Assembly: GCA_903892515.1 (NCBI GenBank)
Contig: CAITIS010000001.1
Coordinates: forward strand, 139,552 to 203,551
Reading direction: 5' to 3'
Length of the DNA stretch: 64,000 nucleotides
Source: an uncultured Planctomycetota bacterium
GTDB lineage: Bacteria > Planctomycetota > Phycisphaerae > SM23-33
Made by a program: the position numbers and the translations under genes. Of this stretch, positions 58,587 to 64,000 are shown piece by piece. Position 1 is the stretch's first letter, and each line of letters begins with the position of its first letter. Under the pieces are notes generated by a model that made no database searches, had not been told where the DNA came from, and saw only the letters and a list, made by a program, of their open reading frames with translations.

Positions 58587-58607
58587 TGCCCTACGCCCTA
58601 CGCCCTG
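58587..58607. repeat. Heptamer array, CGCCCTA type (right of TPR gene)
   Basis: Three 7-bp units (TGCCCTA, CGCCCTA, CGCCCTG) are the complement type of the array at 56825-56859. The stop codon of the GT2 gene (58591-58593) is inside it. Confidence 0.85.
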
Positions 58608-59511
58608 TCTTCCTCACCAGCGAGGTCAGTTCCTTCAGCCGGACGTTCACCGCGTGCAGCAGCACGCCGACGGCCAGGCTGCCGAAGGAAAGAATCACCA
58701 GCCCCACCGCCACGAACAGCAGCGGGAAGCTCTCGACGCGGTGGTGATCCACGTACTGGCAGATGGCCGGCAAGGCCAGCGCCACGCCCAGGCCCAGCAG
58801 CAGCAGGCACAGCAGGCCGAAGAACGTCAGCGGCTTGACCGAGCGGAAGATGTTGAAAATCGTCCAGAGCACGCGGAAGCCGTCGCGGAACGTCCGCAAC
58901 TTGGAGACCGACCCCTCCGGCCGCTCGCCGTACGGCACAGGCACCTCGGCGATGACGTAATTGTTGTACAGCGTCTGCAAGGTCAGTTCGGTCTCGACCT
59001 CGAACCCCACGGCCGTCAGCGGCACGCCCCGGGCCAGCTCGCGCGTGTACGCCCGATACCCGCTCATGATGTCGGCCAGGTGGCAGCCGAAGATGGTATT
59101 GATGAGGCCGCGGACCAGGCGGTTGCCGGCCACGTGCAGCGGGCGGAAGCTCTTGCCGCTGTACACTTGCAGCCGCGTGCCCACGACCATGTCGGCCCGG
59201 TCGTCGAGGATGAGTTGGAGCAGCTTGCCCACGTCGGCGGCTGGGTAGGTGTCGTCGCCATCGACCATGACGTGGATGTCTTCATCGACGCACTCCATCA
59301 TGCGGGCGACGACGTGGCCCTTGCCCGGCACGTTGACGCGCAGCACGGTGGCGCCGTGGGTGTGGGCGATCTCAGCGGTGCGGTCGGTGGAGAGATTGTC
59401 GAAAACGTAGATCCGCGCCTCGGGCAAGGCCGACCGGAAGTCGTCGATGACCTTGCCCACCGTGGCTTCTTCGTTCAGACATGGAATCAGAATCGCGACG
59501 GTCTTTTGCAT
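58591..59511 (-). CDS. GT2-family glycosyltransferase with C-terminal membrane spans
   Basis: The 306-residue protein is similar to polyprenyl-phosphate sugar transferases (DPM1/ArnC-like). The GT-A domain has VAILIPCLNEEATVGKVI, IYVFDNLSTDRTAEIA, GKGHVVARMMECVDEDIHVMVDGDDTYPA (DxD-type metal motif in DGDD), ADIMSGYRAYTRELARGVP and EVPVPYGERPEGSVSKL. Two C-terminal spans (about 226-250 and 266-292) anchor it. It would load a sugar onto undecaprenyl phosphate, and the GT-C-type protein at 50137 is a possible user of such a donor. ATG 59511 is chosen; a GTG lies two codons upstream. Confidence 0.9.
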   Translation of the reverse strand: MQKTVAILIPCLNEEATVGKVIDDFRSALPEARIYVFDNLSTDRTAEIAHTHGATVLRVNVPGKGHVVARMMECVDEDIHVMVDGDDTYPAADVGKLLQLILDDRADMVVGTRLQVYSGKSFRPLHVAGNRLVRGLINTIFGCHLADIMSGYRAYTRELARGVPLTAVGFEVETELTLQTLYNNYVIAEVPVPYGERPEGSVSKLRTFRDGFRVLWTIFNIFRSVKPLTFFGLLCLLLLGLGVALALPAICQYVDHHRVESFPLLFVAVGLVILSFGSLAVGVLLHAVNVRLKELTSLVRKTGRRA

Positions 59512-59517
59512 GCCCAC

Positions 59518-59825
59518 AGGCTAATCGGCCGGGGAGGAGGGGTCAACCGTGCGTTGCGTGCAAGATGCGCCGGGTGCCATGGCCTGACTCGCCTGAGTTC
59601 ACGAAGGCAAGGCTGGCCATGCTTTCGCGAACTGCACGGGCGACGTTGGGCATAGGTAGAACCGCTGGACAGCGCGGTTCAACCTATGGCACCCATTTTT
59701 CGGCGGTTAGTTGTCGTGCAAGAATAACTGGTGGCACAGCCTTTCCAGGCTGTGCGGAAACAGGCTGGAAAGCCTGTTCCACCATTTCAGTTATTCTTGC
59801 ACGGCCGGTTAATGCTGTTTCGGCC
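59518..59825. repeat. CATAGG element and nested inverted repeat
   Basis: A CATAGG-type element runs from 59572 to 59694. A nested palindrome at 59715-59803 follows, with outer arms CGTGCAAGAATAACTGGTGG and its near-complement. Inside are two hairpins, CACAGCCT-TTCC-AGGCTGTG and AACAGGCT-GGAA-AGCCTGTT. No gene is seen. Confidence 0.8.
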
Positions 59826-60915
<1,090 letters not shown>

Positions 60916-60923
<8 letters not shown>

Positions 60924-63099
60924 ACCGGATGGCCTCCGCCGGCTCCATGATGGCCGCCCGCACGCTGGGGATCAGCGCCCCGACCAGGCCCGACATGATC
61001 GCCCAGGCGGCGATTGCCACCGCCACGGCCGGGTCAACCTGGTTGGGAATCTTCTCGAACATGAAAAACTCGCGGTCCCAGACTCTAAAGCCCGTCCACA
61101 CCGCCAGCCAGTCCTGGATCTCGTTGATGTACACCACGAACAGCCAGCCGACCGTCAGCCCGATGGCGCTGCCGACCAAGCCCGTGGCGGCGCCGAAGGC
61201 CAGGAAGATTTGCGCGATGCCCGCCCCGCTGCCGCCGACGGCCCGGATGACGCCGATGTCGCGCGTCTTCTGCACCACGATCATGTAGAAGATCGCGAAG
61301 ATCAGCAGCACCGACACGAAGCTGATGATGCCGAACATCATGATGACCAGCGTCCGCTGCTTCTCGATGGCGCCGATGAAGCTGGCCATCTTCTCCCGCC
61401 AGGTGTAGATCTCCACCGGCCAGGCGGCGCTCGATGCTTCGGGGTGGTTAAGGCTGAAGCTCTGCCACGCCTGCTGCACCTTGCGCCGGACCTCGATCAA
61501 CCGGCCAGGCGCATCGTATGGCGGCCGGACCTTGATATTGATCTGTGAGCAGCGGGCCGGATCGACAAGGGTCGGGTCGGTGATGTCGCGGATTTCCGCC
61601 ATGCCCAGCAGCAATTGCAGCGTCTCAAAGGGCATGTACACGCTGCTGGAGTCGATATTGTGCACGTCGGTCTTGGCGTCATCGACCAACGTAACGGTGC
61701 GGATGACCGGCGTGATGTCCATCGTGCCGCGGCCACGACCGGACGGCAGCATCACCAGCGTCATTTCGCTCCGGCCTGGCGTAACCAGGCGGACCGTCGA
61801 GCCGTCATCGACGCGAAAACTCAGGCCCGGAATGCCCAAGCCAAGGATAACGTGGTTGTCGCCCAACCGCGCCGCGCGCAGGGAATCATCGATCTGCTTT
61901 CGCAGCTGTGCCATCAGCGCCTTGTCCTGCTTGTCGGCGGGCTTGGCCTGCTCGGCCTTGAGGGCCGGCTCGAATTCTTCGGCGTCCTTCTGATACTGCC
62001 GGGCCGACACCAGCCGCGGCAGCGTGAGGGCGGCATTCTCCTCGGCGATACGCAGCCGGCGAATGGCGTCCTGGTCCTGCCGCGACGGGGGCAGAGACTC
62101 CTGCTTGCCTAGCAGGATCCTGATGCGGTCCAGCTCACGCTGGGTGGCTTGGATCATGGCCTCGACCGGCGGGGAGAAGTTGGCATCGGGCCAGCCCTTC
62201 TGCACGAACAGCCCCTGGGCCAGGTCCGTCACCGCCAGCCGCTCGGGCAGCCGCATGCCGCAGATATTCACGGCCGTGGTGTACTCGCGCCCGATCTTCA
62301 GCACGCCGCCCTGGGAATAAATGACCGGCGAGGCGGCCTGGATCTCCGCCATGCCCTTGCCAGTGATGGCGTACAGGCTGTGCAGCCGAAGGTTCGGCAA
62401 GTCCTGTGGCGCAATGGCCGGGAGGGCCGCCTCAAAACGCAGCGTGTACACCCGCTTGGGCAGCTTGTCGGCAGAAGGTGTCGCAGCCGTTTCGCCCGTA
62501 TTCGAGCCGTTTGCCGGCGCCGGCGCCACGCCCGCGAGCCGCTGCTCCGAAAGCGTGACCTTGCCGGTGACCTCTTTGACTTCCCGGCCATCGGAGTACA
62601 CCAGGCCAACGGCATCGAGCGTGATGGGCGCGTCCAGATCGATCTTGCCACCGGTCAGCATCTCGGCGTGAGCCATCTGGCCGGGGCCTTCAAAGACGAC
62701 AGTGGTCTGGCCCGCGTGGCTGCTGGACGCCGCGGCCACGGCACCCGGTTGGAGGGTGGGTTGAACGTGGTTCGCTGCCGTGTCTGGACCCTGGTGGGAC
62801 TCGTCGCTTCGCTCCTGGGCCCACCCTGCATGAACCACGTGGTAGTCGCTGTCCATGCGGTACCGGCCGGTCAGTTCAGCGATGAATTCGTCATACCGCC
62901 CGATGGCCGAAAGCGTGGGCGATTCGATGATGATCTCGCCGAAGATGCCCTTGGCGGCGAACTCGGCCTTGCGCAAGAAGCCGTCCATGACGCTGACGAC
63001 GATCAGCACCATGGCCACGCACAAGGCCACCGCCGCCACCGCGATCAACGCCAGGTAGCGCCGCCGAAGAAACTTCAGACATAGGAACAGCTTGTACAT
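60916..63099 (-). CDS. lolC: LolC/E-type ABC transporter permease (FtsX-like)
   Basis: The 727-residue protein starts at MYKLFLCLKFLRRRYLALIAVA (ATG 63099); a longer frame runs through the upstream heptamer array. TM1 is at about 16-38, followed by a large periplasmic domain (about 40-590) and an FtsX-like C-terminal domain with three spans (KQRTLVIMMFGIISFVSVLLIFAIFYMIVVQKTRDIGVIRAVGGSG, then about 635-660 and 690-715). It is longer than E. coli LolC (about 400), with a helical charged insert (about 330-420). Residues about 86-136 derive from palindromic repeats, including GAVAAASSSHAGQTT, the same peptide as in HemD. It forms the transporter with LolD. Confidence 0.87.
62713..62830. repeat. 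Palindromic repeats inside the lolC coding sequence
   Basis: A GTGGCTGCTGGACGCC hairpin (62713-62746) and a GTGGGACTCGTCGCTTCGCT...GGGCCCAC hairpin (about 62791-62826) lie in frame in the periplasmic domain. The first matches the hemD and intergenic copies; the second matches the intergenic copy near 46013. Together they encode about 50 residues. Confidence 0.8.
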
Positions 63100-63120
63100 T
63101 TCGCTCGCCGAAAACGGCGG

Positions 63121-63208
63121 GATTCGATATTCGATATTCGATATCAGGAACAACGGGCCACTCAGCACCGACCCGTCTTTCCTAATATCGAATATCCAAT
63201 ATCGAATA
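63121..63208. repeat. Empty inverted pair of heptamer arrays
   Basis: The left array is 63121-63148 (GATTCGA, TATTCGA twice, TATCAGG) and the right is 63181-63208 (CCTAATA, TCGAATA, TCCAATA, TCGAATA). They are mirror complements of four units each around a 32-bp centre with no ORF, between lysS and lolC. The heptamers are similar to those around the methyltransferase pair. Confidence 0.9.
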
Positions 63209-63240
63209 TCGCCTTTTGCCTTTTTCCGTGTTCTCCGTGG

Positions 63241-64000
63241 TTAAGTCGTTGTCGGCCGAAGCAGCGGGAAAAAGATCACGTCGCGGATGGACGCGCTGTT
63301 CGTCAGCAGCATGACCGCCCGGTCGATGCCGATGCCCAGCCCGCCGGCCGGCGGCATGCCGTGCCGCAGCGCCGCCACGAAATCCTCGTCCATCACCCGC
63401 ATCGTCTCGTTGGCCGCCTCGCCCTTGAGCTGCTGGCGGAAGTTCGCTTCCTGCACGGCCGGGTCGTTCAACTCGGTGTAGGCGTTGGCTAGTTCCATGC
63501 CGGCCACGAAGCACTCGAACCGCAGCGCCACCGTCGGATCATCAGCCTTGCGCCGCGTCAGCGGACAAATCGCCGCCGGGTAGTCGATCACGAACACCGG
63601 CTTGTCGCTCTTGGCCAGTTCCGGCTCGACCACTGACTCGAAGATATCATTGACGACCACAGCCAGGTCTTTGTTCGACTCGGTCAGCCCCAACGCCTTG
63701 GCCTTGGCCCGCACGGCTGCATCGTCCTTCCAATCCACGCCGGCGTGTTCCTGAATCAGGTCCGCATACTTCTTCCGCGGCCAGGGCGGCGTGAAGTCGA
63801 TTACTCGCCCGCAGTATGGCAAAGCGATCTTGTTCGCCTCCCAGTACGGGACCAGGAGTTCCAACTCCTCCATGGTCACGTTCGCGTTGCCGGCCAGCTC
63901 CTTGCGGAAAAGCTCTTTGATCTCTTCAGGGGACTTCTGGGCCGCGCCCTCGCCGGCGGTGGTCTGCGCCTTTTGCTGGGCGGCGATGGCGCGATCGCAC
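63241..64000 (-). CDS. lysS: Lysyl-tRNA synthetase, class II (3' part; start beyond the window)
   Basis: The open frame enters from the right edge (64000) and ends at 63241, giving about 252 C-terminal residues. Features: CGRVIDFTPPWPRKKYADLIQEHAGVD, KPVFVIDYPAAICPLTRRK, RFECFVAGMELANAYTELNDPAVQEANFRQQ (motif 2/3 region) and motif 3 GMPPAGGLGIGIDRAVMLLTNSASIRDVIFFPLLRP. It attaches lysine to tRNA-Lys. Around residues 1-60 of the visible part there is a segment (KSPEEIKELFRKELAGNANVTMEELELLVPYWEANK) inserted where bacterial LysRS normally has a short link; this may be lineage-specific. An internal ATG at 63879 is not the true start. Confidence 0.93.
   Translation of the reverse strand, partial: CDRAIAAQQKAQTTAGEGAAQKSPEEIKELFRKELAGNANVTMEELELLVPYWEANKIALPYCGRVIDFTPPWPRKKYADLIQEHAGVDWKDDAAVRAKAKALGLTESNKDLAVVVNDIFESVVEPELAKSDKPVFVIDYPAAICPLTRRKADDPTVALRFECFVAGMELANAYTELNDPAVQEANFRQQLKGEAANETMRVMDEDFVAALRHGMPPAGGLGIGIDRAVMLLTNSASIRDVIFFPLLRPTTT

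Overview
The window is G+C-rich bacterial chromosome, most likely from a planctomycete of the Phycisphaerae/Sedimentisphaerales type. This is inferred from the gene content (several unusual glycoside hydrolases, an FGE-sulfatase-domain protein, an ADP-ribosylglycohydrolase with a C-terminal extension, an orphan BadF-type activase), from Ala/Ser/Pro-rich tails and linkers, and from intergenic regions crowded with repeats. No rRNA, prophage or CRISPR array was seen. There is one tRNA (Asp, GTC).

Layout. 0-10.8 kb: a lipoprotein, a DUF4832 glycosidase-like protein, two tandem QueC-like PP-loop ATPases, an HD-GYP protein, a BadF/HgdC-type activase, an FGE-sulfatase-domain protein and a six-hairpin-type protein. 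11.4-14.9 kb: a hybrid histidine kinase with REC and Hpt domains, overlapping a single-domain response regulator. 16-19.5 kb: a transglutaminase/TPR lipoprotein, a small hypothetical gene and tRNA-Asp with its own promoter. 20.7-25.6 kb: a UvrD/PcrA helicase, a membrane protein plus winged-helix regulator operon, a toxin-antitoxin pair and an HTH-REC protein. 26-36 kb: ADP-ribosylglycohydrolase, fused SUMT-HemD, a PilZ protein, an amidohydrolase, pgi, two methyltransferases (one truncated) and an aldo/keto reductase. 36.1-36.7 kb: a REP-associated tyrosine transposase between inverted REP ends. 36.8-49.8 kb: GH2 beta-mannosidase, ECF sigma factor with a membrane partner, a GH38 mannosidase-like protein in permuted domain order, truD, an FAD oxidoreductase, higBA and a thioredoxin-like protein. 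50-59.5 kb: a large membrane glycosyltransferase-like protein, hisB-hisC-hisD interrupted by two four-helix-bundle genes, a TPR protein and a GT2 glycosyltransferase. 59.8-64 kb: lolD-lolC and the 3' part of lysS.

The strongest signal is the repeat biology, in three layers. (1) Hairpin elements (for example CACAGCCG-AGGG-CGGCTGTG) recur between genes. Several share a GGTGCC/GGCACC end, and one type is embedded in frame in three unrelated proteins (FGE-domain protein, HemD, LolC), much like Rickettsia palindromic elements. (2) A RAYT transposase gene sits between inverted REP ends, and a 190-bp element 35 kb away has the same ends and no transposase. (3) Arrays of 7-bp repeats occur in inverted pairs that bracket gene cassettes: each of the two four-helix-bundle genes inside the his operon, the methyltransferase pair and the TPR gene. 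One pair is empty. The arrays supply the start codon and last codons of hisC and the stop codon of hisD. This heptamer-bracketed cassette arrangement is the best candidate for an undescribed mobile or recombinational system here.

Operons suggested by overlap or spacing: kinase/regulator (16-bp overlap), membrane protein/winged helix, antitoxin/toxin, sigma/membrane partner (14-bp overlap), higB/higA (4-bp overlap), hisD-C-B with inserts, and lolC/lolD (8-bp overlap).
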